DNA of 64,000 bases from contig NZ_JYKY01000028.1 in the NCBI RefSeq assembly GCF_001042985.1, forward strand, positions 1 through 64,000, written 5' to 3'. Below the pieces are notes generated by a model, which saw nothing but the letters and a program-made list of their open reading frames with translations, was not told the origin of the DNA and made no database searches. The translations under genes and the position numbers were made by a program. Shown in pieces: positions 55,201 to 63,879 of the stretch (position 1 is its first letter; the number at the start of each line of letters is the position of its first letter). The DNA comes from Pseudomonas lundensis (GTDB lineage Bacteria > Pseudomonadota > Gammaproteobacteria > Pseudomonadales > Pseudomonadaceae).

Positions 55201-55642
55201 CCTGCAACTTGAGATCACTGAAAACTTCATCATGAACCAGACCGAAGAAGCACTGGACGTCCTGCATCAGCTCAAGCGATTAGGCGTACAACTGGCGATA
55301 GATGACTTTGGCACCGGATATTCCTCACTCAGCTACCTCAAACGCCTGCCCCTGGACACCTTGAAAATTGACCAGTCATTCGTGCGCGGCTTACCCCACG
55401 ACCCCAATGACGAAGCCATCGTACGGGCCATCATTGCCCTGGGTCGCAGCATGCAATTCACCGTCATTGCCGAAGGTGTGGAAAACCAGGCCCAGCAAGA
55501 CTTCTTGGCCAACGCCGGCTGCGAACAGATTCAGGGGTACATCGTCAGCGTGCCTTTATCGGCTGAAGAATTCGCGACGACCTTCCTTCGTATCTCTATT
55601 TCAGACTTTTCGGATAGCACTGCCGAGAAACCATCGTTATAA
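52267..55642 (+). pseudogene. RmcA-like c-di-GMP enzyme (SBP-PAS-GGDEF-EAL), frameshifted in the EAL domain
   Basis: Homologue of P. aeruginosa RmcA (PA0575) at the same locus after rpoD. The first frame, 52267-55074 (935 aa), has a signal peptide, an SBP_bac_3 ligand domain (about 25-255), a membrane helix (about 267-287), three PAS domains (about 308-425, 437-550, 560-670), a GGDEF domain with intact LGGDEF (761-766) and the start of the EAL domain (EAL at 890-892). It then shifts frame at a GCAT repeat. The rest of the EAL domain continues in the next frame to 55642 with LEITEN, DDFGTGYSSL, KIDQSF and EGVEN intact. Removing one GCAT restores a 1123-aa protein. The upstream part could still be made as a GGDEF protein lacking phosphodiesterase. 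Sequencing error is possible but not typical at such a repeat. Confidence 0.85.
55051..55064 (+). repeat. GCAT tetranucleotide tandem repeat at the frameshift
   Basis: GCATGCATGCATGC is 3.5 copies of GCAT. Homology needs E-R-A-C-M-Q-L-N-E-W here, which results with 2.5 copies. The tract is self-complementary, and 19 bases (47-65 of this line block, 55047-55065) alternate purine and pyrimidine. Such tracts are prone to slippage. Confidence 0.85.
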
Positions 55643-55657
55643 TCCGCGACCTACTGA

Positions 55658-55734
<77 letters not shown>

Positions 55735-55739
55735 TACTC

Positions 55740-55763
55740 AAAGCCGCGCACTGCGCGGCTTTT
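55740..55763 (+). terminator. Terminator after the tRNA gene
   Basis: AAAGCCGCGC/GCGCGGCTTT with a 3-base loop, followed by T, begins 6 bases after the tRNA CCA. Confidence 0.88.
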
Positions 55764-55872
55764 GTGTTTCTGGCGTTTGCAGGGTTGTGCTGCGAAGAGT
55801 CGTGATCGTCCATATCCCGTCCAACACTGGACGTCCCGCCCCTCAAGCGCTGTACCATAAGCGCCCACTTCG

Positions 55873-56346
55873 ATGACGCCACTGGAGCCTCTCTTGCCTG
55901 ACTCTCGCCCACCCGTGCTGGATGAAATCGATCGTCAGTTGATTGCCGCCTTGCAGCTCAATGCACGCGAAAGCGTCGCCATGCTGGCGCGTCAGTTGGG
56001 GATTGCGCGCACCACGGTGACGTCACGGCTGTCACGTCTGGAGAAAAACAACGTCATCACCGGTTATGGCGTTCGACTGGGGCAGCGCCTGATTGATGGC
56101 GGGCTGCAAGCGTATGTCGGGATTACCGTGCAGCCACGCTCGGGCAAGGAGGTGGTCAGGCGGTTGAGTGCCATGGCGCAGGTGCAGCAACTGTGCGCCG
56201 TCAGCGGTGAATTTGATTACGTCGCGTGGCTGCGCAGCGATTCCCCCGAGCAACTTGATCAATTGCTGGACCAGATCGGCAGTGTCGAGGGCGTTGAAAA
56301 AACCACGACCTCCATCATTCTCAGCAGCAAAGTCGACCGCGGCTAA
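55873..56346 (+). CDS. Lrp/AsnC family transcriptional regulator
   Basis: A 157-residue regulator with an N-terminal helix-turn-helix (LDEIDRQLIAALQLNARESV, then TTVTSRLSRLEKNNVI) and a C-terminal RAM ligand domain (VSGEFDYVAWL). The start may be ATG 55873 or TTG 55894, which has GGAG before it. It lies directly upstream of davB on the same strand and is a good candidate for a lysine-responsive regulator of davBA; this is inference from position. Confidence 0.88.
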   Translation: MTPLEPLLPDSRPPVLDEIDRQLIAALQLNARESVAMLARQLGIARTTVTSRLSRLEKNNVITGYGVRLGQRLIDGGLQAYVGITVQPRSGKEVVRRLSAMAQVQQLCAVSGEFDYVAWLRSDSPEQLDQLLDQIGSVEGVEKTTTSIILSSKVDRG

Positions 56347-56371
56347 GCCGTTTCGCCCCGCCCGAACAACA

Positions 56372-56430
56372 TTTTGCACACGACCCTCGTCACACTGCGC
56401 AAAGACAATGCAAAACGACGACACTTTGCG
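56372..56430 (+). promoter_or_regulatory. Cluster of TTTGC/GCAAA repeats upstream of davB
   Basis: TTTTGCA (56372-56378) is the inverse of TGCAAAA (56409-56415), and CGCAAAG (56398-56404) is the inverse of CTTTGCG (56424-56430). Four related half-sites in 59 bases suit multimeric Lrp-type binding. The neighbouring Lrp gene is the natural candidate; no consensus was checked. Confidence 0.4.
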
Positions 56431-56517
56431 TCTTAATAACGTGTTCTGTGCTCCCTATCATGGTGCCTGTCTTTTCCTATACTCAGCGTTAAGCGCGGGT
56501 CGCCAGCAAGGTCAGCC

Positions 56518-58200
56518 ATGAATAAGAACAATCGCCACCCGAATGACGGCAAAAAACCGATCACCATTTTCGGCCCCGACTTCCCTTTTGCCTTCGACGA
56601 CTGGATCGAACACCCGTCCGGTCTGGGCAGTATCCCCGCACATAAACTGGGCGCAGAGGTCGCGATTGTTGGTGCTGGCATGGCCGGAATGGTCGCCGCG
56701 TATGAGTTGATGAAGCTCGGCCTCAAGCCTGTGGTGTACGAGGCCTCGAAAATGGGCGGACGTTTGCGCTCGCAAGCGTTTGAAGGCAGTGAAGGCGTCA
56801 TCGCCGAGCTGGGCGGGATGCGCTTTCCGGTGTCCTCTACCGCCTTCTACCACTATGTCGACAAACTCGGGCTTGAGACCAAACCGTTCCCCAACCCGCT
56901 GACACCCGCCTCTGGCAGCACCGTGATTGACCTCGAAGGTCAAACCTTCTACGCGCAAAAACTGTCGGACCTGCCTGCACTGTTCCAGGAAGTGGCTGAC
57001 GCGTGGGCGGATGCACTGGAAGCAGGGTCGCAATTTGGCGATATCCAGCAGGCCATTCGCGATCGCGATGTCCCGCGTTTGAAAGCGTTGTGGAACACCC
57101 TGGTCCCACTGTGGGACGACCGCACGTTTTATGACTTTGTCGCCACCTCCAAAGCCTTTGCCAAACTCTCGTTCCAACACCGCGAAGTGTTCGGCCAGGT
57201 CGGCTTCGGGACGGGCGGATGGGACTCAGACTTCCCCAATTCAATGCTCGAAATCTTCCGCGTGGTCATGACCAACTGCGATGACCATCAGCACCTGGTG
57301 GTGGGCGGGGTTGAGCAGGTGCCGCTGGGAATCTGGCGCCACGCGCCGCAGCGCTGTGCTCACTGGCCTGAAGGCACCAGCCTGAGTTCGTTGCACCATG
57401 GCGCACCGCGAACCGGGGTCAAGGCGATTTCCCGCACAGACGACGGTTTGTTTTCTGTCACCGACAACCTCGGTGTGACCCGCCCGTTCGAGGCTGTGTT
57501 GGTGACGTGCCAAAGCTGGCTGCTGACCACCCAGATCGAGTGCGAAGAAGCGCTGTTCTCGCAAAAGATGTGGATGGCGCTCGACCGCACGCGCTACATG
57601 CAATCGTCCAAAACTTTCGTCATGGTCGACCGCCCGTTCTGGAAAGACAAAGACCCGCAAACCGGCCGCGACCTGATGAGCATGACCCTCACCGACCGCC
57701 TGACCCGTGGCACTTATTTGTTCGATAACGGCGACGACAAACCAGGCGTTATTTGCCTGTCGTACTCATGGATGAGCGATGCGCTGAAAATGCTGCCGCA
57801 CCCCGTCGAAAAACGCGTGAAGCTGGCCTTGGACGCGTTGAAAAAGATCTACCCCAACGTCGACATCGCCAGCCGGATTATTGGCGACCCGATCACCGTT
57901 TCGTGGGAAGCCGACCCGCACTTCCTGGGGGCTTTTAAAGGCGCGCTGCCCGGTCATTACCGCTACAACCAGCGTATGTACGCGCACTTTATGCAGCAGG
58001 AGATACCGGCAGAACAACGCGGAATTTTCATCGCTGGCGACGATGTGTCGTGGACACCCGCGTGGGTGGAAGGAGCGGTACAGACCTCCTTGAACGCCGT
58101 GTGGGGCATCATGACCCACTTTGGCGGGCGCACCCACGCCGACAATCCCGGGCCGGGCGATGTGTTTAACGACATCGGCCCAATCGCCCTGCCGGATTGA
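56518..58200 (+). CDS. davB: L-lysine 2-monooxygenase
   Basis: FAD enzyme turning L-lysine into 5-aminovaleramide with O2, first step of the aminovalerate route. The 560 residues have the FAD-binding VGAGMAGMVAAYE (G52, G54, G57), ELGGMRFP and a C-terminal FIAGDDVSWTPAWVEGAV, as in flavin monoamine oxidases. Pairing with davA and the position next to an Lrp gene match P. putida PP_0383. Tryptophan 2-monooxygenase is a close relative, but the davA partner favours lysine. Confidence 0.9.
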   Translation: MNKNNRHPNDGKKPITIFGPDFPFAFDDWIEHPSGLGSIPAHKLGAEVAIVGAGMAGMVAAYELMKLGLKPVVYEASKMGGRLRSQAFEGSEGVIAELGGMRFPVSSTAFYHYVDKLGLETKPFPNPLTPASGSTVIDLEGQTFYAQKLSDLPALFQEVADAWADALEAGSQFGDIQQAIRDRDVPRLKALWNTLVPLWDDRTFYDFVATSKAFAKLSFQHREVFGQVGFGTGGWDSDFPNSMLEIFRVVMTNCDDHQHLVVGGVEQVPLGIWRHAPQRCAHWPEGTSLSSLHHGAPRTGVKAISRTDDGLFSVTDNLGVTRPFEAVLVTCQSWLLTTQIECEEALFSQKMWMALDRTRYMQSSKTFVMVDRPFWKDKDPQTGRDLMSMTLTDRLTRGTYLFDNGDDKPGVICLSYSWMSDALKMLPHPVEKRVKLALDALKKIYPNVDIASRIIGDPITVSWEADPHFLGAFKGALPGHYRYNQRMYAHFMQQEIPAEQRGIFIAGDDVSWTPAWVEGAVQTSLNAVWGIMTHFGGRTHADNPGPGDVFNDIGPIALPD

Positions 58201-58235
58201 ACCGCGCGCCAACCCACCCGGAACAGGAGAACCCC

Positions 58236-59030
58236 ATGCGCGTCGCCCTTTACCAATGCCCGCCCCTGCAACTGGACATCGCGGGCAACTTGAAACGCCT
58301 GAGCCTCGTTGCCCAGCACAACCCCGGGGTTGATCTGCTGGTGCTGCCCGAAATGTTCCTGACGGGGTACAGCATTGGTCAGCCTGCCGTGGCGCAATTG
58401 GCTCAACCCCACGACGGCGACGCGGCCCGAGCAATCGCCCAAATAGCCAAGGCCTGCAACATGGCCATTGCTTACGGTTACCCGGAGCTGGGCGCGGACG
58501 GCCGCCTCTACAACAGCGCGCAACTGATCGATTGCCACGGCCAACGCCTGCTCAACTACCGCAAAACCCACTTGTTCGGGACGCTTGACCACGCCCAGTT
58601 CAGCCCCGGCGAAGAAGCGTACCCCGTGGTCGAGCTCAACGGCTGGCAGGTCGGCATGCTGATTTGCTATGACCTGGAGTTTCCGGAGAACACGCGGCGT
58701 CTGGCACTGGCCGGCGCGCAATTGATCGTTGTGCCCACCGCCAACATGCAACCCTACGACTTCATTGCCGATGTCACGGTGCGCAGCCGTGCGTTTGAAA
58801 ATCAGTGTTACGTGGCCTACGCCAATTACTGTGGCCACGAAGACACGCTTCATTATTGCGGCCAAAGCAGCATCGCAGCGCCAGATGGCCAGCAAGTAGC
58901 ACTGGCTCAACGGGATGAAACGGTGATCGCCGCCGAGCTTGATCCACAAAAACTGACGGACGCGAAGGCTGGAAACAACTACTTGGCCGACCGCCGTCCG
59001 GAACTTTACGGTGCGCTGAGCGCGCGCTGA
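58236..59030 (+). CDS. davA: 5-aminovaleramide amidohydrolase
   Basis: Nitrilase-superfamily amidase making 5-aminovalerate. The 264 residues carry the Glu-Lys-Cys triad: E39 (LPEMFLTGY), K110 (NYRKTHLFG) and C144 (LICYDLEFPE). GGAG precedes the ATG at 58236; a start at 58197 would overlap davB without a site. Product fits the AgtABCD transporter in this window. Confidence 0.9.
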   Translation: MRVALYQCPPLQLDIAGNLKRLSLVAQHNPGVDLLVLPEMFLTGYSIGQPAVAQLAQPHDGDAARAIAQIAKACNMAIAYGYPELGADGRLYNSAQLIDCHGQRLLNYRKTHLFGTLDHAQFSPGEEAYPVVELNGWQVGMLICYDLEFPENTRRLALAGAQLIVVPTANMQPYDFIADVTVRSRAFENQCYVAYANYCGHEDTLHYCGQSSIAAPDGQQVALAQRDETVIAAELDPQKLTDAKAGNNYLADRRPELYGALSAR

Positions 59031-59078
59031 TTGCCAGTAATCCGCTAGCATGAGCGCTTCTCTGTAACGGAAGTGCCC

Positions 59079-61523
59079 ATGCCCGCGTTGAACACCCCAG
59101 ACGTCCTACGCCTGACCACCCGCAATGGTCTGACGCTGACCGTGCGCCATGTTCCACGGCTCACGCGCAGCGCGGCTTGCATCCGAGTGGCGGTAGGCAG
59201 TCATGACGTACCCGCCGACTGGCCAGGGCTGGCGCATTTTCTGGAGCATTTGTTGTTCCTCGGCACCGAGCGCTTCCCCGCGGCGCAGGGCCTGATGGCC
59301 TATGTGCAACAGCATGGCGGGCACCTCAACGCGCGCACCAGCGAACGCCATACCGACTTCTTTTTTGAATTGCCGCCCGAAGCCTTTGCGGGCGGGCTGG
59401 ATCGCCTGTGCGACATGCTGGCTCATCCGCGTCTGGACCCGGACGACCAGCGGCGCGAACGCGAAGTGCTGCACGCGGAATTCATTGCCTGGGCCCGCGA
59501 GCCTTCGGCGCAACGCGACCTGCAAAGGCTTCAACCGCTCAACGCCACACACCCGCTGCGGGGCTTCCACGCGGGCAATCGCTACAGCTTGCCCGTGCCA
59601 CGCGCAGCCTTTCAGCGCGCCTTGACGCATTTCCATGAGCAGTTTTACCGAACCGGGCACATGACCTTGAGCCTGGTGGGCCCGCAATCGCAGGACACGC
59701 TGATCGCACTCGCCGAGCGTTACAGCCTTGAGCTTCAACCGGGGACGGCCGCCACGCCACAGCCCCCGCCGCCTCTGATGAGCAAGGGTTCGTCACAGTA
59801 CCTGCAGGTCGAGGGTTCACACGTGGACCTGATGTTTACCTTGGAGCAGCTACCCACTGCATCAGAAGAAGCGCTGGCATTTCTGTGTCACTGGATCAAC
59901 GCCGATAAACCGGGCGGACTTCTCGCTCACTTACGTCAGCAGCAACTGACCGACAGCCTGCGTGCCACATCGGTGTACCAGTTTCAGGACCAGGCCCTGC
60001 TCGGCCTGACGTTCACAGGGTCGACGGACATGAGGGCCAAGGCTCAACCGATCCGCGACGCCGTCGACGACTGGTTGTGCTTTTTCAGCGCTCAGCAACC
60101 CTGGACCGGCCTGCGCAACGAATACCGACGCGTACAGGAGCGTCAACAACAGGTCAGCAGCGCCTTGGAATTGGCCCGCCGCGATGTTCAGCACCTCCCG
60201 ACAGGGCTGTCAGACCACGGTGTTGAAGCACTGGCGGTGATCCTGAAACACCTGCAAACCGAGCCCCGCCCGAGCGGGCAGCACGCCTGGCAATTACCCA
60301 CACCCAATCCCTTCCTCATATCGGAGAAACACCCCGTGACCGCTGGCCTTATTCGTGGACAAACCAGTGCCCATCGCGGCTTGCGCACGTTTGCCCAGGA
60401 CCGCTTGCGCAGCCGCCGCGAAGTATCGGCCATGACGTTCAGCCCTGCTCTCGCGCCCCCTAATGGCGAAGCCGCTGTGTACTTGCGCTGGCACTTGGGC
60501 GTGACCCCTGCCCCCTCGCTGTTACCGGCGCTGCAACACCGCCTGCTGACACTGCAACACGATGCGCGCGAAGCAGGCGTTGAAATGTCGCTCATCGCGC
60601 AGGGCAATGACTGGTTGCTGAAGTTGCATGGCCTGCAAGAGCCGATGCCTGCCATTCTCGAACACGCGCTGCCATTGCTCACCCCGCTGACGGATGATGC
60701 GCCGGGAGCGACGCCGCAAACGCCACTGATGCCCATCCGCCAGCTACTCAAACGCCTGCCGGAACTGCACTCCCGCTTCGCACTGCCTGCGGCTGACTCC
60801 GTGCAGCACGTCTGGCCATCCGCCCGATGGCACGGTCTGGCGGTGGGCGTTTCCCCGGCCAGTCAACCCATGATCAGCAGCGCGCTCAGCAAAGCCCCCG
60901 GCACCCCGGACCCGCACCTGACGCACATCGTCGAAGCCCCCTCAGCACGCCACTGGCACACCGCACCGTGCGAGTCGAGCGAACAGGCGTTGCTGCTGTT
61001 CTGCCCGGCACCGCGGGCTGACCTCACGCAAGAAGCCGCCTGGCGACTGCTGGCCCACCTGGCGCAAACCCCGTTCTATCAGCGTCTGCGGGTGGAGCTG
61101 CAAATGGGTTACGCCGTGTTCAGCGGCGTGCGCCAGCTTGGCGACAGAACCGGCCTGCTGCTGGGGGTGCAATCGCCTCAAGCCACGACGGCAGACATCT
61201 TCGAGCAGGTCCGCACTTTCCTCGGGCAATTGCCGCAGCAGATTGCCGCACTGGATGAAGCGTCTTTCATCGAGGCACGCACCGCACTGGCTCAACAGTT
61301 CTCAGCCGAGGCCCTCAGCCTGGCTCAAGCCGCCGACCTGCTCTGGCACGCTCAACAGGCGGGCCACTCGTCGGATTACCTCAAGGTGCTCTACAACGCA
61401 CTTATGACGCTGGACCGAGCCACTACACTCAAGGCAGCTGAGTGCCTCAATGACCCGGACAGCGACTGGCTGTGCGTGGCCACCGAGCCGCAAACTGAAT
61501 CGTTTTATCAGCGTAGAAGCTGA
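59079..61523 (+). CDS. pqqF: Pyrroloquinoline quinone biosynthesis protease PqqF
   Basis: M16 zinc protease that, with other proteases, processes PqqA. The 814 residues have the inverted zinc motif HFLEH (H53, E56, H57) and two inactive C-terminal insulinase-like halves. The ATG at 59079 was chosen over GTG 59073 because GGAAG lies upstream at normal spacing. First gene of the pqq cluster here, 48 bases after davA. Confidence 0.9.
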   Translation: MPALNTPDVLRLTTRNGLTLTVRHVPRLTRSAACIRVAVGSHDVPADWPGLAHFLEHLLFLGTERFPAAQGLMAYVQQHGGHLNARTSERHTDFFFELPPEAFAGGLDRLCDMLAHPRLDPDDQRREREVLHAEFIAWAREPSAQRDLQRLQPLNATHPLRGFHAGNRYSLPVPRAAFQRALTHFHEQFYRTGHMTLSLVGPQSQDTLIALAERYSLELQPGTAATPQPPPPLMSKGSSQYLQVEGSHVDLMFTLEQLPTASEEALAFLCHWINADKPGGLLAHLRQQQLTDSLRATSVYQFQDQALLGLTFTGSTDMRAKAQPIRDAVDDWLCFFSAQQPWTGLRNEYRRVQERQQQVSSALELARRDVQHLPTGLSDHGVEALAVILKHLQTEPRPSGQHAWQLPTPNPFLISEKHPVTAGLIRGQTSAHRGLRTFAQDRLRSRREVSAMTFSPALAPPNGEAAVYLRWHLGVTPAPSLLPALQHRLLTLQHDAREAGVEMSLIAQGNDWLLKLHGLQEPMPAILEHALPLLTPLTDDAPGATPQTPLMPIRQLLKRLPELHSRFALPAADSVQHVWPSARWHGLAVGVSPASQPMISSALSKAPGTPDPHLTHIVEAPSARHWHTAPCESSEQALLLFCPAPRADLTQEAAWRLLAHLAQTPFYQRLRVELQMGYAVFSGVRQLGDRTGLLLGVQSPQATTADIFEQVRTFLGQLPQQIAALDEASFIEARTALAQQFSAEALSLAQAADLLWHAQQAGHSSDYLKVLYNALMTLDRATTLKAAECLNDPDSDWLCVATEPQTESFYQRRS

Positions 61524-61677
61524 TTTTTACCATCCACGTAATGAGCTTTCTTCGACTTTGGTCGTTCATGCTCAGTCAAATTTAGTAACATAGCCACCTA
61601 AGCATCTGAACATCTCCTTCGGGAGCTGGACTAAGTTAAAGACACCCCACCCACCCCCACTGCTAAGGAGTCACCTC

Positions 61678-61752
61678 ATGGCTTGGACTAAACCGGCTTA
61701 CACCGATCTGCGCATTGGCTTTGAAGTCACCATGTACTTCGCAAGCCGTTGA
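61678..61752 (+). CDS. pqqA: PQQ precursor peptide PqqA
   Basis: The 24-residue ribosomal precursor of PQQ, too short for ordinary gene finders. E16 and Y20 in FEVTMYFASR are the residues joined to form the cofactor. AAGGAG precedes the ATG. The 154 bases after pqqF probably hold its own promoter and include a CTCC-TTCG-GGAG hairpin (61614-61625). A terminator follows, so pqqA RNA should exceed that of pqqB. Confidence 0.95.
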   Translation: MAWTKPAYTDLRIGFEVTMYFASR

Positions 61753-61782
61753 TCTGCCGCTTTTATTGAGCAGAGCAACCCA

Positions 61783-61808
61783 ACGCCTCGGTTCGCCGGG
61801 GCGTTTTT
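61783..61808 (+). terminator. Terminator between pqqA and pqqB
   Basis: ACGCCTCGG-TTCG-CCGGGGCGT (one T-G pair) followed by a T run. Partial termination here would give excess pqqA message. Confidence 0.85.
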
Positions 61809-61838
61809 ATTTTCAGATTTGCAAGAGAACAGCCTCCC

Positions 61839-62750
61839 ATGTTCGTCCAGATTCTAGGTTCCGCCGCTGGCGGCGGGTTCCCGCAGTGGAACTGCAACTG
61901 CGTCAATTGTGCCGGTTTTCGCGAGGGCACCTTGCGCGCCACGGCCCGTACCCAGTCTTCCATTGCGATCTCCGATGACGGCGTGAACTGGGTGCTGTGC
62001 AACACCTCGCCCGACATCCGCGCCCAGCTCCAGAGCTTCGCCCCCATGCAGCCCGGCCGCGCCCTGCGTGACACCGGGATCAGCGCCATCATCCTGATGG
62101 ACAGCCAGATCGACCACACCACCGGCCTGTTGAGCCTGCGCGAAGGTTGCCCGCACGATGTCTGGTGCACCGACATGGTCCACGAGGACCTGAGCACCGG
62201 TTTCCCGCTGTTCACCATGCTCAAGCACTGGAACGGCGGCTTGAACTGGCACCGCATCGAACTCGAAGGGTCGTTCACCATCCCGGCCTGCCCGAACCTG
62301 CGCTTTAGCCCGTTGCCGCTACGCAGCGCTGCGCCGCCGTATTCGCCGCACCGCTTCGACCCGCACCCAGGCGACAACATCGGCCTGATCGTCGAAGACC
62401 TGCGCACCGGCGGCAAACTGTTCTATGCACCAGGGTTGGGCAAAGTGGATGCGCCCTTGCTCGACATCATGGCCAGCAGCGATTGCCTGCTGGTGGACGG
62501 CACGATGTGGGATGACGACGAAATGCAGCGCCGCGGTGTCGGCACGCGCACCGGCCGTGAAATGGGCCACCTTGCACAAAATGGCCCCGGCGGCATGCTC
62601 GAAGTGCTGGAGCAATTGCCCGAGCAACGCAAAGTGCTGATACACATTAACAACACCAACCCGATCCTCGACGAAGACTCCGCCGAACGTGCCGAACTGG
62701 CCCGCCGTGGCGTAGAAGTCGCCTTTGATGGCATGAGCATCGAGCTGTAA
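61839..62750 (+). CDS. pqqB: PQQ biosynthesis protein PqqB
   Basis: Metallo-beta-lactamase-fold protein of 303 residues acting on a PQQ intermediate (proposed hydroxylase). It opens QILGSAAGGGFPQWNC and has LMDSQIDHTTGLL and LIHINNTNPIL. The CxCxxC-like NCNCVNC motif near the N-terminus fits the structural zinc site. Confidence 0.95.
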   Translation: MFVQILGSAAGGGFPQWNCNCVNCAGFREGTLRATARTQSSIAISDDGVNWVLCNTSPDIRAQLQSFAPMQPGRALRDTGISAIILMDSQIDHTTGLLSLREGCPHDVWCTDMVHEDLSTGFPLFTMLKHWNGGLNWHRIELEGSFTIPACPNLRFSPLPLRSAAPPYSPHRFDPHPGDNIGLIVEDLRTGGKLFYAPGLGKVDAPLLDIMASSDCLLVDGTMWDDDEMQRRGVGTRTGREMGHLAQNGPGGMLEVLEQLPEQRKVLIHINNTNPILDEDSAERAELARRGVEVAFDGMSIEL

Positions 62751-62772
62751 GCCACACCCTGTCGCTGCCACA

Positions 62773-62794
62773 CGCTGCGTTCACGGACGCAGCG
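62773..62794 (+). other. Hairpin between pqqB and pqqC
   Basis: CGCTGCGT-TCACGG-ACGCAGCG, a perfect 8-bp stem in the 104-base gap. No T run follows, so it may be a stability or processing element. Confidence 0.4.
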
Positions 62795-62854
62795 CTCAGG
62801 TCGGCGTCACCCCCTGCGGCTGCAACGACACACCGTATTTTTTGGAGGCACCCG

Positions 62855-63607
62855 ATGACCCAAGCCCCACTGTCCAAAACCGAGTTCGAAGCCGCATTGC
62901 GAGCCAAGGGCGCGTATTACCACATCTACCACCCGTATCAGGTGGCGATGTACGAAGGCCGCGCCACGCGCGAACAGATCCAGGGCTGGGTCGCCAACCG
63001 CTTCTACTATCAAGTCAACATCCCGCTCAAGGACGCCGCGATTCTGGCCAACTGCCCTGACCGCGAAGTACGCCGCGAGTGGATTCAGCGCTTGCTCGAT
63101 CACGATGGCGCCCCCGGCGAAGACGGCGGTATCGAAGCCTGGTTGCGCCTGGGGCAGGCCGTCGGCCTTGACCCGGATCAACTGCGCTCCCAAGAGCTGG
63201 TGCTGCCCGGCGTCCGGTTTGCCGTGGATGCCTACGTCAACTTTGCCCGCCGCGCCACTTGGGAAGAAGCCGCCAGCAGCTCGCTGACCGAAATGTTTGC
63301 CCCGCAGATCCATCAGTCGCGTCTCGACAGCTGGCCGCAGCATTACCCGTGGATCGACCCGGCGGGCTACGAATACTTCCGCACGCGTCTGGGCCAGGCA
63401 CGCCGCGACGTCGAGCACGGGCTGGCTATCACGTTGCAGCACTACACCACGTGGGAAGGCCAGCAGCGCATGCTGGAAATTCTCCAGTTCAAACTGGACA
63501 TCCTTTGGAGCATGCTCGACGCCATGACCATGGCTTACGAGCTGGGCCGCCCGCCGTACCACAGCGTGACCGACCAACGCGTCTGGCATAAAGGAATCAC
63601 CCTATGA
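62855..63607 (+). CDS. pqqC: Pyrroloquinoline-quinone synthase PqqC
   Basis: Cofactor-less oxidase that closes the ring in the final step. The 250-residue helical protein contains YHIYHPYQVAMYEGRATREQ and NRFYYQVNIPLKDAAI, the active-site segments. GGAGG precedes the ATG. It overlaps pqqD by 4 bases. Confidence 0.96.
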   Translation: MTQAPLSKTEFEAALRAKGAYYHIYHPYQVAMYEGRATREQIQGWVANRFYYQVNIPLKDAAILANCPDREVRREWIQRLLDHDGAPGEDGGIEAWLRLGQAVGLDPDQLRSQELVLPGVRFAVDAYVNFARRATWEEAASSSLTEMFAPQIHQSRLDSWPQHYPWIDPAGYEYFRTRLGQARRDVEHGLAITLQHYTTWEGQQRMLEILQFKLDILWSMLDAMTMAYELGRPPYHSVTDQRVWHKGITL

Positions 63608-63879
63608 GCTTCGATCGCAGCAAAATCCCGACCTGGCGCCCCGGCTATCGTTTCCAGTACGAGCCCGCGCAAAAAGGCCACGTGCTGCTCTACCCCGAAG
63701 GCATGATCAAACTCAATGACAGCGCCGCGCTGATCGGCGGCCTGATCGATGGCCAGCGCGACGTCGCGGCCATCATTGGCGAACTGGATGCACAGTTCCC
63801 CGACGTTCCCGAGCTCGGTCAAGACATCGAGCAATTTATGGAGGTCGCTCGTGCAGAGCACTGGATCGAACTGGCCTGA
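63604..63879 (+). CDS. pqqD: PQQ peptide chaperone PqqD
   Basis: The 91-residue winged-helix chaperone that presents PqqA to PqqE. It has FQYEPAQKGHVLLYPEGM and LNDSAALIGGLIDG. It overlaps pqqC by 4 bases and pqqE by 29. Confidence 0.95.
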   Translation: MSFDRSKIPTWRPGYRFQYEPAQKGHVLLYPEGMIKLNDSAALIGGLIDGQRDVAAIIGELDAQFPDVPELGQDIEQFMEVARAEHWIELA

